From: a bacterium
Lineage (GTDB): Bacteria > UBA9089 > CG2-30-40-21
NCBI GenBank assembly: GCA_018814245.1
Contig: JAHIZN010000235.1
Coordinates: 1-17,840 of the forward strand
Direction of reading: 5' to 3'
DNA length: 17,840 nt
Numbering within the stretch: position 1 is the first letter of the stretch; the number at the start of each line of letters is the position of its first letter. The position numbers were made by a program, and so were the translations under genes. Below are positions 12,101 to 16,344 of the stretch, one piece after another. A model generated the notes under the pieces. It ran no database searches. It was not told the origin of the DNA and saw nothing but the letters and a program-made list of their open reading frames with translations.

Positions 12101-15100
12101 TTCACCAGATGGAAAAAGGATTGCCTTTACAACTGACAGGGATAATGCCGGCAAGGGTGAGATCTACAGCATGGCTCTTGACGGCTCTTGTCAGATGCGG
12201 CTGACCAATAATAATAGTAATGATTATCAGCCCTCATGGGCACCGGGTGATGTGGGGCCGGGGACAATCTCTGGTGTTGTTGTCTCACGCGGAGACGCGG
12301 AGAACGCGGAGAAGACGAAGAAGTCTCCTACGATTAAGAGTACGGCTGACAGCGTGGCTGTCTCTGACAACACCGCAACCGATGCTGCACCGATAGATGA
12401 TACTGCCATGATTAAAGAGGAGATGGCTGACACTGTGGCTGTCTCTGCTGCTACAGCCAATGCTGCAGCGATAAAGGGTGCTTTGATTGAGGTGCTGCAA
12501 GATGGAAAGGTGATTGCCTCAACCCGCACTGATGCCAATGGACAATATGTCATCCCTCATCTTGCTGGTGGAAATTATTCCCTACGGTGCAGTGCCCCGC
12601 CTGAGTATGGGGTAAAATCACTTACTCAAGAGGCAACCATTGCCATGGAGGATAAAACACTAATCCTCAACCTTGAGCTTTTTCCAATAGGCACAAATGC
12701 CGGACGAATAGTGTTTGTCAGCAACCAGGAGATATACAGTGTGTATCCAGACGGCAGCGGTCTATTGAGATTGACAGATAATCAGGCTGATGATCATGAC
12801 CCGAATATATCTCCAGATGGCTCAACGGTTGTCTTTGTCTCTGATAACGAATTATGCTTGATGAATATCGACGGTACCTGTCAAATGCGGCTGACAGGTA
12901 CAGGAATAAATAAACATTCACCCTCATTTTCTTCAGACGGAAAACAGATTGTATTCTGTTCAGATACCAATATCTTTGTGATGAATAGTGATGGGAGTGG
13001 GATGATACAATTGACAGATGGGATAAACAGTGTCTCTTGTCCCTCATTTTCGCCGGAGGAGACAAAGATTGTCTTTGCCTCAAATGGTAATATCTGTACC
13101 ATACCCTTGTGTGGATCGTCCACCGCAGCGAGAATGCTTACCGCTAATTCAGGGGTAAATATCGACCCGAGCTTTTCTCCGGACGGCACAAAGATTGCCT
13201 TTGCCTCGGACAGAGACGGTAATTTTGATATTTACCTGATGAATACTGACGGCACAAATCAGACGATGATTACTAATAACTTGAATAAGAACACCAAGCC
13301 CGCCTTTTCACCAGATGGTGCAAGAATTGTCTTTTGTACTCAGTTAGATGCAAACAGCAAGATAGCCATGATTGATGTGGATGGAAAGTCTCCTCGATTG
13401 GTCATGGATAACGCAATCAATAATTATTCTCCTTGCTGGGGGGTTGAGTATTGCGGAAGCCCTGTTATCCACGGTTCATTGTCTGTGAATACTATCCCGT
13501 CAGGAGCATGGATTTATCTGGATGGGGCAGCAACAAATAAGATTACACCGGCAGTATTATCTGTGGCTCTGGGCACACACACCATTACACTGACAAGGGA
13601 TTGGTGTGAGACATGGAAGGACATGATAGTAGTGAACAAGGAGCAGGCTGTATCCCTGGATGTTGTCTTGTGCGGCTCAATCTCAATTACATCCGACCCG
13701 AGCGGGGCAGCGGTTTTTATAGATGGCACTACTACAACCAAGACAACCCCATGCAGCTTGAGCATGATACCATCAGGCACGCACACCATTACCCTAAGTA
13801 AGGATGGCTATGAAACATGGGTGGAAACAATAACGCTTTCCACAAACACAACAACCCTTGTGAATGCCTCGCTGCGTGTCTACGGATCAATATCTATCAC
13901 ATCCACCCCAAGCGAAGCAGCGATTTTTCTGGATGGCATAGCTGCAAATAAAACAACCCCTGCTGCACTGACTAATGTGCCTTACGGTACGCATACCATT
14001 ACCCTGATCAAGGATGGCTGCCAAGTATGGTCAGGGACGATTACCGTCTCCACCAGCACAACCTTGATTCTCAACGCCACGCTTACTTGTATGGCAACAA
14101 ACACCCAGACAGTGGTCAGGATGAGGTCAACCCTTGATGGCAAGAATATTTGCACAGATATTAGTATTGCCAACGCAGGCGGGAAGCTGTGCGGGGCGAA
14201 TCTTGTTCTGCAGTATGATATTACCAAGATGAGTGTGGACAGTATTACCAAGGGAGATGCCCTTTCCGGGCTTCCCAACCTATTTTTTGATGCGCATGTT
14301 GTCACCACAACCGGAACGATAGATATATCAATGGCTGTTTTGGGTGTAGATGCAGTCATCCCTGATGGTTATCTATTGCGTATTAATAGCAGGGTTACAA
14401 CAGAAGAAGAGATAACCACTGACATGGCAATAATCATGGGAAGCATAAGCCTGAGAAATACAGACAATGTTCCAATCCCATATCAACTGATATCTGAACA
14501 TGTTACAGTTGGCTCAACTACCCCGCCACTTGGTACAGGTACAATGCTCATACTATCACCATCTGTAATCCCGGTAAACGCAGGGGATGTGTTCCCTGTA
14601 GATATCGTGGCGAAAAATGTTACTGACCTGAGCGTAGCAGAGCTTCACCTTTTGTTTGACCCACAGCTATTGCAGGTTATGGACAGCAATGGTTCATCAG
14701 TAGACGGCATTCAGATTAAGAATGGCGGATTATTTGGTGAAGAAAATGTTATCAGGAATACGGTTGATAATGACAAGGGGCTTATTCAATTTACCTCACT
14801 CCTCCTTTTTGGGACAGCTACAGGCAATGGTACAATTGCCACCATTATCCTTAAGTCTATTCGTGGCGGGACATCAACAATTTCCTTTAACCTTAATGCA
14901 GTGAGTAATCAAGAGACAAAGCTGCTAAATGACCATACATCTATCCCATTTACCATGACAACAGCCACAATAACAGCTGCAGGGGGATGGAACAGTGGTA
15001 TCAATGGGGTTGTTGGCATATTAGAGGCAGGCAGCTTTTTCTTTACAGATAAAATAACCGTAACACTGAATAATAATGCAGGGACAACAACAACAGATAA

Positions 15101-16217
15101 GTTTGGCCATTTCTCCTTCTCAGGGATAGCACCAGGGACATATACCTTAACAGCAGATATTCCCGGGTCAAGCCTTGGGACAAGGAGTAGGATTATGGTT
15201 GCTGAGAATGAACAGGTAAATATTGGCACCATCTCGCTGCTTGCAGGGGATGCCAATAACGATGGTATGGTTAATGGCTCTGACCTGTTGGTGTTACGCA
15301 ATGCCTTTGGTTCGATAAAGGGTGAGACTAATTGGAACCCTGAGGCTGATTTCAAGCCAGATGACAGTATCAATGGGTATGATTTGCTTAGCTTAAGACA
15401 TAACTTCGGGAGTGTCAGTCAGAATCTGGCACCCATAATGCTGCCTGTACAACAACTAAAAGCAGGCAGTATGGCTGCAACCGCATCCCTAAGCATTGAG
15501 CCGCAATCTATTAATCCAACAATAAACAGCATCTTCACAGTCAGGGTACGCGTGGCAGATGTTAAGGATCTGGCTGTAGCAGAACTCCACCTTGAATTTA
15601 ACCCAGATGTATTAGAGGTAGTCGATGCAGATGTAGATACACCGGACACACAAATTATCCCCGGGGATTTTCCAGCTAAAGCAGGGACAATAAAGAATCA
15701 GGTAAACAACCAAACAGGCAGGATAGACTTTACCTCATACCTGCTGTCAGGTGCTGCCTCAGGCTCAGGTGTTTTAGCCGTTATCAGCTTCAGGGCAAAG
15801 GCAGTGGGGACATGCGGAATAACGATTGGTTTTAATACCATGAATAATCGGGAGACAAAGGTATTAAGCCCGAAGGGGGCAATAAATATTATTGCCAATG
15901 ATGCCCAGCTGGGAGTTAGCCTTGTGCCGCTCAGCGATCGATTTATTAATGTAAAGGCATACCCCAACCCACTGATTATTGGGCTGGGTGATGAGATTAA
16001 ATTTGAGGGGCTGCCTAATGTAGGCATGGTTGATGTGAAAATATACAATATTGCCGGGGAGCTGGTATGGGACGAAAGCGTGCCCGCACCATCAGACGGT
16101 AAATGGAGATGGGATGCCAAGAATAATGACAACGAACCAGTAGCAAGCGGGGTATATATTTATCTCATGACCAATGAGAAGGATAGGACTGTAGGGAAGA
16201 TGGCGGTGATACGGTGA
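156..16217 (+). CDS. Giant secreted multidomain protein: 12 Cna-B/PD40-propeller modules, PEGA, cohesin, dockerin, FlgD-like C-terminus
   Basis: Seen: one unbroken frame of 5,353 codons. An N-terminal signal peptide has its hydrophobic core at residues 35-45 (MVFLVLFAPSI) and a likely cleavage near SYG (46-48). Residues ~50-4430 are 12 modules of a ~90-residue beta-sandwich plus a propeller built from PD40 blades (SPDG, KIAFxSNRDGN, EIYIMNxDGS, RLT). Then come three PEGA domains (~4437-4647), cohesin-like domains (~4651-4787, ~4794-4943), a Cna-B-like domain (~4944-5030), a dockerin-like segment (~5032-5087), a third cohesin-like domain (~5107-5260) and a C-terminal FlgD-Ig/sorting-like domain (~5261-5353, YPNP to GKMAVIR). 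Inferred: exported, surface-attached or matrix protein in binding or assembly; no catalytic domain recognised. Start: 156 is the first in-frame ATG but lacks a Shine-Dalgarno; ATG at 210 (GAGG 15 nt upstream) or 228/231 would keep the signal peptide. No co-directional neighbour is present, so it is probably transcribed alone. Confidence 0.95.
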   Translation: MNDYSQRSKGQKRLKYKRMWYKKLMMGGENSIKWMVFLVLFAPSISYGYGTIHGSVVNSLNQSEAISGAIVTVFCNNIVVGSAATNANGSYSFPNLTPEIYSIRASAPDYATRFFPSTIRTDASNIQNIDIPLIAVGNTLGKITFDSNLNGNREIYSLNANASSGSGMARLTYNICDDYDPCVSWDNERIAFVSNRDNNPEIYIMNKDGSGQTRLTNISAQDLSPSFSADSSKIVFSSNRDGNYEIYRMDSNGSNPTRLTNNSASDSYPSFSPDGRKIAFSSNRGSTSGGGGGYDLYIMDAVDGSGVTRLITATGTTGAKTSLAFSPDGQKIAFSMQSGTNADIYIINIDGSSGLIRLTDQMSKNSCPCFSPDGKQIAFCSTRNGSTELFVVNADGTGGLRKLAADISSNNSSWSSGSVATGSVSGRVEMPASGTSSQSQQVAGALIEMMQNKTVIASTTTTSNGQYLIDNLSIGLFRIRVSCPGFKTTWLPQPVAISPQGSSANILLYPLGPTFGKIAFVSNRDGNQEIYICNANGSKQTRLTYNQCSDIDPCLSPDGTRIAFTSRRSGNEDIFIMNADGTEQKMLTNTTWNDCYPTFSPDGKKILFAAYQYENADLFLMDIDTLEITRLTSNPYDEYEPTFSPDGERIAFVAYVNNSNKIYTMDSNGGNQQRLTSSAGEEYHPSFSPGGETIAFASNVSGDYEIYCINTSNGRQERLTTSPGRDCDPCFAPDSCALTFYSNRDASPLTGDSYEIYTMDNAGSNVQRLTTNIDTEFYPSWGVGFVPTGAICGTITNSHDGNAPVDGSLVEVIQGIIVIGSATTNTAGTYTISDLPAGLFIVRVSHPGYIPSSFQGQAAVVQGFICLNINISLKPTTLSQTKIAFTSFVASDNAEIYIVNRDGTHPARLTYSHGYDGDSSPSPDGRRLVFCSNRDGNPEIYIMESDGSTHLRLTNNPSSDREPKFSSDGQRVIFTSNRDGHDEVYMMDIKGNGLQRLTYTTGNSCNPTFSPDGTRILFASNRDRNYEIYIMNMDGSGLRRLTTNSYEDRDPSFSPDGTKIVFWSSRDGNREIYCLNIDGSYQRRLTYNAGCDDDPFFSPDGTKIAFCSTINNKIEVYTMDTDGTHQERITFLLDNIYSPIWGADNVGTGSISGKVFDHLDNPVNGVLIEILRDDMSVIGSITTDTNGNYTVDNIPIGYFMLRLSLSGYETKFYPDKLNITTDIRIVDIDIPLFPIGSTNGKIVFTAERNGNSEIYICNADGSNQSRLTNSPSDEMNPAVYGTRVVFASNRDGNYEIYVMNADGSEQKRLTDDNAKDSCPVFSPDGKLVAFHSDRNKTFSIYTMNADGSNQINLGAGISPCFSPDGSRIIFSRYYNQNYDIFIMDRNGSNQKRLTTNAAYDYDPVFSSDGEKIAFTSHRDGNAEVYIMNIDGSNQRRLTNSPDYDGEAGFSPDGKWITFTSRRLCNNDELWIMDINGNNPARLTNNSSNDYQPNWTIASVGVVPSSISGVITSAQGGTIIQNALVELLIAGTETASPLSVVKSTLTNVKGAYTIIVPGTATYVLRCSSEGYAIRYLGAGISLAPGTKQTDVNLSLVPMGAKGGKIAFVSDWKGSTDIYICNADDGSNPTRLTNNTAVEDSPSLSYDGSKVVFHANIEGTNELYMMNADGSNLRRLTTNSLNDEDPCLSPDGKTIAYASGYASTKEIYLLDIASSVQKRLTYNFYNDSSPRFSADGTRIVFCSERDGLPQVYMMNADGSGQVRLTEGQTQGGGQTQGGGQTQGSAPTCHPCFSMDASKIIFQRGVNELCEMNLTDKSVRLLSNGSGSSCYSPDNRHIVFSRDGNIILSQTSQISQTIISNSANNHSPFWSPGEVKPGAISGIITDTCSNTVINGALIKVCQGTTTIATAASGLNGRYNISNLAAEKYSLKVTSPGYATKYFADDVCITQDTTTEINLSLQPIGQSGGRIAFVSDRDANKEIYVMNADGTNQTRLTDNFVDDYDPCLSPDGMRVVFTSVRDNNEEIYIMDSFGTSCTRLTTSPGSDRQPRFSPDGTKITFTANRDGDDDIYIMDADGKNQRKLTNSMANESSPCFSPDMKKIAFCCDYQGDSKIYTIGVDGCGMTQIINIPGGCFNPCFSPDGLRLIFWAATSTDTIYVINLGETVAQELCHGSGTLSYSPDGEGIAFDLSNEICVTTNGALTIDSGHNYSPVWSTGEVKTGSICGTITDANTKSKIAGAGIRIIQRSRVVSTGITDASGNYCIDGLAAGKYLIYASCLNYATRYQQDFVMVTASSTTKSINIPLIPVEKGGKIAFVAETQDVASLRDNSEIYIMNVDGSNLTNLTQCPAQDLDPCLSSDGKRLVFTSNRDGNDEVYIMDVEGTRSVKRLTNDPNRDHEPAISSDGKRIAFTTNWDGDDEIYTVNSDGTGERRLTNNSCKDSSPCISPDGTRIIFCSNRDGKSQVYFVNIDGTNTVNLTGTSSNNCNPSFSPDGLSIVFWSNRNDGEGIYIMNIDGSGVTLLSEGTDNPTRGAPTCFSPDGKRIAFSDSGQVYIINANRTNRVQLTTNTKLKNNSHPSWSPDGVRTGSFSGVISCSLNSTPIFGATVEAFQGTAAITSTVTDASGKFILQNLVAEPYFIRASAPGYDTQCVIGTISIIAGTDTPISLSLTPVVKGGMVAFSSNRDGAFHIYLMNASGTPTIRLTPDIQYTGTATPPGYYSPNLSSDGRQIAFSSDVSGNNDIYLMDTNGLNMVQLTIGGSADDSHCFSPDGKFIAFVSGKDICLKNIAAGTMTTLLKGNGTITTPCFSPDGTRLIFCLSKDGLSQIYSLDIPGTNTRNLTGSSSTNLSPSLSPDRRQIVFSSNRDGERYRLYLMDINGRNQQCIPINLDSDLHEPCFSPDGKQIIFWANNPDLYTVNLDGSGLTQLTFGTASDTKPSWSAGGVGSGWICGNITNQSDGFAVPGATINIYQAKQLVATNITDVFGHYTIPDVYIGEYMLTASYPGRYALKRVASPVRVISDMAAIVNAAIMPIGNKNGKIVFTAQRNEGTGTEIYIMNADGSNQQQLTSGERWKEAGSCSHFYQPCLSPDGQKIAFVSDIGGGNDDIYIINSDASNKIRLTTSNTQDNNPSFSSDSKKIVYSTGNSIRIIDLETIQQQAIIGSTTIGSTTGYFSPSFSPDGQRIIFTNRLSQQDENIYICNVNGSNTVNLTGSSSRNHSPTFSPDGLKIAFVSNRDANENVYIMDADGSHQGRLTSNTAENLSPSFSPDGQRVTFYSNRDGNNEIYTVDVEGRDTQRLTNNLTNDFQPSWGPGDVGFLVGSVSGVVSRLLNSIPIYRAKVAVYHGQTLIAATTTNINGTYSIGNIPTGTCTIIASHPEYICKAYEGEVNVIAQATTADINLSLPYFRQQGIFAFTSERDGNPEVYTMNGDNSNQQRLTFNLTEDIQPTLSMDGTKIAFVSDRDGNKEIYIMDEEGNGQKRLTISEGEDSHPSMSADGDKIAFCSKRDGNKEIYIMNLDGSGQTRLTKDLMGYSNSDPCLSRDGGKIVFVSNRDGNKEIYVCNADGSGQKRLTNNLYADYDPCISPDGKRIVYTCTANGNEEILIMNVDGTAVKTLTNNPAHDYDPQFSPDGTRIAFCSDRDGFKRIYIMDLDGEGLTPLINLEPNDHLSPIMNQDSLHLCWVSGGYGQASIAGKVISAKNMEAVFGARIEAIQGSAAAGAASCGPTGKYTIFGLTPGIYRLRVSATGYATQFLEEAIVVRQDQVTVGIDFSIIPIGSRGGKIAFISDRSGSKEIFVMNADGTNQTRLTHDNYNNYTPEFSSDGKKIVFVSDRTGYNEIYIMDADGTGQERLTHSLKNNQSPAFLPDGRQIIFSSNLEFMIMNDDGTQQKRFEANLTGESTCFSPDGTRIVFTRDKQIYISSKDGVNLATITNGLLQEAEPVFSPSGETIAFTGVNANDQEGYLFNLEQRTITGLTQSWRSDAISAYSPDGKRIAFTTDRDNAGKGEIYSMALDGSCQMRLTNNNSNDYQPSWAPGDVGPGTISGVVVSRGDAENAEKTKKSPTIKSTADSVAVSDNTATDAAPIDDTAMIKEEMADTVAVSAATANAAAIKGALIEVLQDGKVIASTRTDANGQYVIPHLAGGNYSLRCSAPPEYGVKSLTQEATIAMEDKTLILNLELFPIGTNAGRIVFVSNQEIYSVYPDGSGLLRLTDNQADDHDPNISPDGSTVVFVSDNELCLMNIDGTCQMRLTGTGINKHSPSFSSDGKQIVFCSDTNIFVMNSDGSGMIQLTDGINSVSCPSFSPEETKIVFASNGNICTIPLCGSSTAARMLTANSGVNIDPSFSPDGTKIAFASDRDGNFDIYLMNTDGTNQTMITNNLNKNTKPAFSPDGARIVFCTQLDANSKIAMIDVDGKSPRLVMDNAINNYSPCWGVEYCGSPVIHGSLSVNTIPSGAWIYLDGAATNKITPAVLSVALGTHTITLTRDWCETWKDMIVVNKEQAVSLDVVLCGSISITSDPSGAAVFIDGTTTTKTTPCSLSMIPSGTHTITLSKDGYETWVETITLSTNTTTLVNASLRVYGSISITSTPSEAAIFLDGIAANKTTPAALTNVPYGTHTITLIKDGCQVWSGTITVSTSTTLILNATLTCMATNTQTVVRMRSTLDGKNICTDISIANAGGKLCGANLVLQYDITKMSVDSITKGDALSGLPNLFFDAHVVTTTGTIDISMAVLGVDAVIPDGYLLRINSRVTTEEEITTDMAIIMGSISLRNTDNVPIPYQLISEHVTVGSTTPPLGTGTMLILSPSVIPVNAGDVFPVDIVAKNVTDLSVAELHLLFDPQLLQVMDSNGSSVDGIQIKNGGLFGEENVIRNTVDNDKGLIQFTSLLLFGTATGNGTIATIILKSIRGGTSTISFNLNAVSNQETKLLNDHTSIPFTMTTATITAAGGWNSGINGVVGILEAGSFFFTDKITVTLNNNAGTTTTDKFGHFSFSGIAPGTYTLTADIPGSSLGTRSRIMVAENEQVNIGTISLLAGDANNDGMVNGSDLLVLRNAFGSIKGETNWNPEADFKPDDSINGYDLLSLRHNFGSVSQNLAPIMLPVQQLKAGSMAATASLSIEPQSINPTINSIFTVRVRVADVKDLAVAELHLEFNPDVLEVVDADVDTPDTQIIPGDFPAKAGTIKNQVNNQTGRIDFTSYLLSGAASGSGVLAVISFRAKAVGTCGITIGFNTMNNRETKVLSPKGAINIIANDAQLGVSLVPLSDRFINVKAYPNPLIIGLGDEIKFEGLPNVGMVDVKIYNIAGELVWDESVPAPSDGKWRWDAKNNDNEPVASGVYIYLMTNEKDRTVGKMAVIR
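5448..5509. repeat. Intergenic-type tandem/palindromic repeat inside the giant gene (module 5)
   Basis: An 18-nt unit (gggcagacacagggagga) occurs at 5448-5465 and exactly again at 5466-5483. A third partial copy starts at 5484 and turns into a perfect 8-bp hairpin, GGGCAGAC (5484-5491) with GTCTGCCC (5498-5505) and a 6-nt loop. It is read in frame as GQTQGG-type hexapeptides between the RLT of blade 4 and the HPCFS that opens blade 5 of module 5, lengthening that inter-blade loop by roughly 16 residues compared with sister blades. Similar GGGCAGAC...GTCTGCCC elements are familiar as dispersed noncoding repeats in several bacterial groups; that link is from memory, not from a search. Confidence 0.85.
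5691..5717. repeat. Three 9-nt tandem repeats in the giant gene
   Basis: Three 9-nt units, agtcagacg, agtcagata and agtcagact, lie back to back and are translated as SQT-SQI-SQT. They fall in blade 6 of module 5, where sister blades carry EIYIMN followed by a DGS turn, so the repeat appears to have replaced or overwritten part of the normal blade sequence. Confidence 0.75.
7101..7125. repeat. Small palindromic element inside the giant gene (module 7)
   Basis: Left arm gaaacgcaa (7101-7109) and right arm ttgcgtctc (7114-7122) pair with one mismatch around a 4-nt loop. The translated segment ETQDVASLR interrupts the first blade of module 7 between KIAFV and NSEIY. Sister blades have about six fewer residues there (for example KIAFVSDRDANKEIY in module 6), so an in-frame gain of about 18 nt is inferred. 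The sequence resembles dispersed GTAGAGACGC...GCGTCTCTAC palindromes known from several bacterial genomes (recalled, not searched). Confidence 0.7.
12287..12312. repeat. ACGCGGAGA short tandem repeat inside the giant gene (module 12)
   Basis: Units acgcggag (12287-12294), acgcggaga (12295-12303) and acgcggaga (12304-12312) lie in tandem and are read in frame as part of SRGDAENAEKTKKS. They sit directly after the first strand of the module 12 sandwich (GTISGVVVS), at the start of a long insertion. The word is typical of short tandem intergenic repeats reported in cyanobacteria and seen in other bacteria. Confidence 0.8.
12345..12480 (+). repeat. Internal duplication forming a low-complexity insert in module 12
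   Basis: A segment beginning gctgacagcgtggctgtctc at 12345 is repeated, diverged, from 12426 (gctgacactgtggctgtctc), an offset of 81 nt or exactly 27 codons. It encodes two versions of an AD-(S/T)-VAVS stretch rich in Ala, Thr and Asp. Together with the short tandem repeat just upstream it extends the first loop of the module 12 sandwich by more than 50 residues compared with its eleven sisters. The insert is acidic and low in complexity, so it is probably disordered. Confidence 0.75.
13465..14095 (+). other. Three PEGA domains in the giant protein
   Basis: Three copies of about 70 residues start near residues 4437, 4509 and 4578. Each has an S-I-x-I-x-S-x-PSGA-x-(V/I)-(F/Y)-(I/L)-DG opening, a TTP-x-x-L segment, a G-THTITL strand and a KDGYETW-like turn. 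PEGA domains are small beta-rich modules common in surface and S-layer-like proteins. Here they separate the propeller array from the cohesin/dockerin region. The third copy has E in place of G in the PSGA position (PSEA). Confidence 0.85.
14107..15935 (+). other. Cohesin-like domains, Cna-B-like domain and dockerin-like segment in the giant protein
   Basis: Cohesin-like domain 2 (~14536-14983) and domain 3 (~15475-15935) share VAELHL-x-F(D/N)P, G-x-(I/L)-x-FTS, a G-x-G-x-(I/L)-A-x-I strand and N-x-ETKxL. Domain 1 (~14107-14515) is weaker but keeps the overall pattern (GANLVLQYD). Between 2 and 3 lies a Cna-B-like domain (~14985-15245) and a dockerin-like segment (15249-15413) with two calcium-loop repeats: DANNDGMVNGSDLLVLRNAFG, and a second loop with D/K/D/N/D ligand positions ending LLSLRHNFGS. 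In cellulosomes cohesins bind dockerins. Here both occur in one chain with no glycoside hydrolase, as in the non-cellulosomal cohesin proteins of many bacteria and archaea. Confidence 0.8.
15936..16214 (+). other. C-terminal FlgD-Ig / type IX-like sorting domain of the giant protein
   Basis: The last ~93 residues contain KAYPNPL, a DVKIYNIAGELVW strand pair, a W-x-W-DAKNN-x-x-x-PVASGVYIYL segment and a terminal basic GKMAVIR. This order (YPNP, IYN-x-x-G, GVYIY, end of protein) is that of FlgD-like Ig domains and of C-terminal signals used by type IX secretion in Bacteroidetes and relatives. It therefore suggests export across an outer membrane and anchoring at the surface. Whether this organism has such a secretion system cannot be seen here. 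Confidence 0.7.
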
Positions 16218-16344
16218 GGAGAGAAAAACGGATTAAATTTGTCGATTTTTCTCCAATTCTCCCTTATCTGCCAATCACTGACCCATTACGAATTTTCGAT
16301 ATTTTTGGCAGTGTCGTCTCAATCTTAATTTGATGCATAACAAT
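16218..16344. other. Noncoding spacer after the giant gene, with weak hairpins
   Basis: Immediately after the stop codon GAGAAAAA (16221-16228) can pair with TTTTTCTC (16246-16253). The T-run is within the stem rather than behind it, so this is a poor match to an intrinsic terminator. CTGCCAA (16268-16274) and TTGGCAG (16305-16311) form a second, long-looped inverted repeat. No gene is seen. Confidence 0.35.

Larger units (their letters stand above)
297..13445 (+). repeat. Twelve-fold coding repeat: Cna-B-like domain plus six-bladed PD40 propeller
   Basis: Each module opens with a G-S-I-S-G-x-V strand, continues through a GA-x-VEV-x-QG segment and a T-(D/N)-x-x-G-x-Y-x-I-x-x-(L/I)-x-x-G motif, and ends with a PIG-like linker before the first blade. 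Approximate sandwich starts are 303, 1419, 2520, 3598, 4662, 5776, 6805, 7902, 8975, 10098, 11205 and 12256. Propellers follow from about 574, 1699, 2801, 3874, 4957, 6049, 7078, 8170, 9253, 10370, 11483 and 12703. By hand count of the I-x-F-x-S / EIY motif pairs, every propeller has six blades, as in TolB. Most close with a W-containing strand (for example PSWSPG) before the next sandwich. The copies are diverged at DNA level, which points to old amplification plus selection for the register rather than a recent expansion or an assembly artefact. Confidence 0.9.

Noticed and set aside
358..16132. Many open frames of 60-154 codons on both strands inside 156-16217
   Set aside because: They are shadows of the giant gene: they overlap its well-conserved repeat motifs, recur at the same position of successive modules, and show no domain of their own.
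156..16217. Giant frame as an assembly artefact from collapsed or concatenated repeats
   Set aside because: The twelve modules are clearly diverged at DNA level and the domain order at both ends is sensible, so artificial concatenation is unlikely.
16221..16253. Intrinsic terminator of the giant gene
   Set aside because: The stem is eight mostly A-T pairs with a 17-nt loop and the T-run is inside the stem, so it does not meet terminator criteria.
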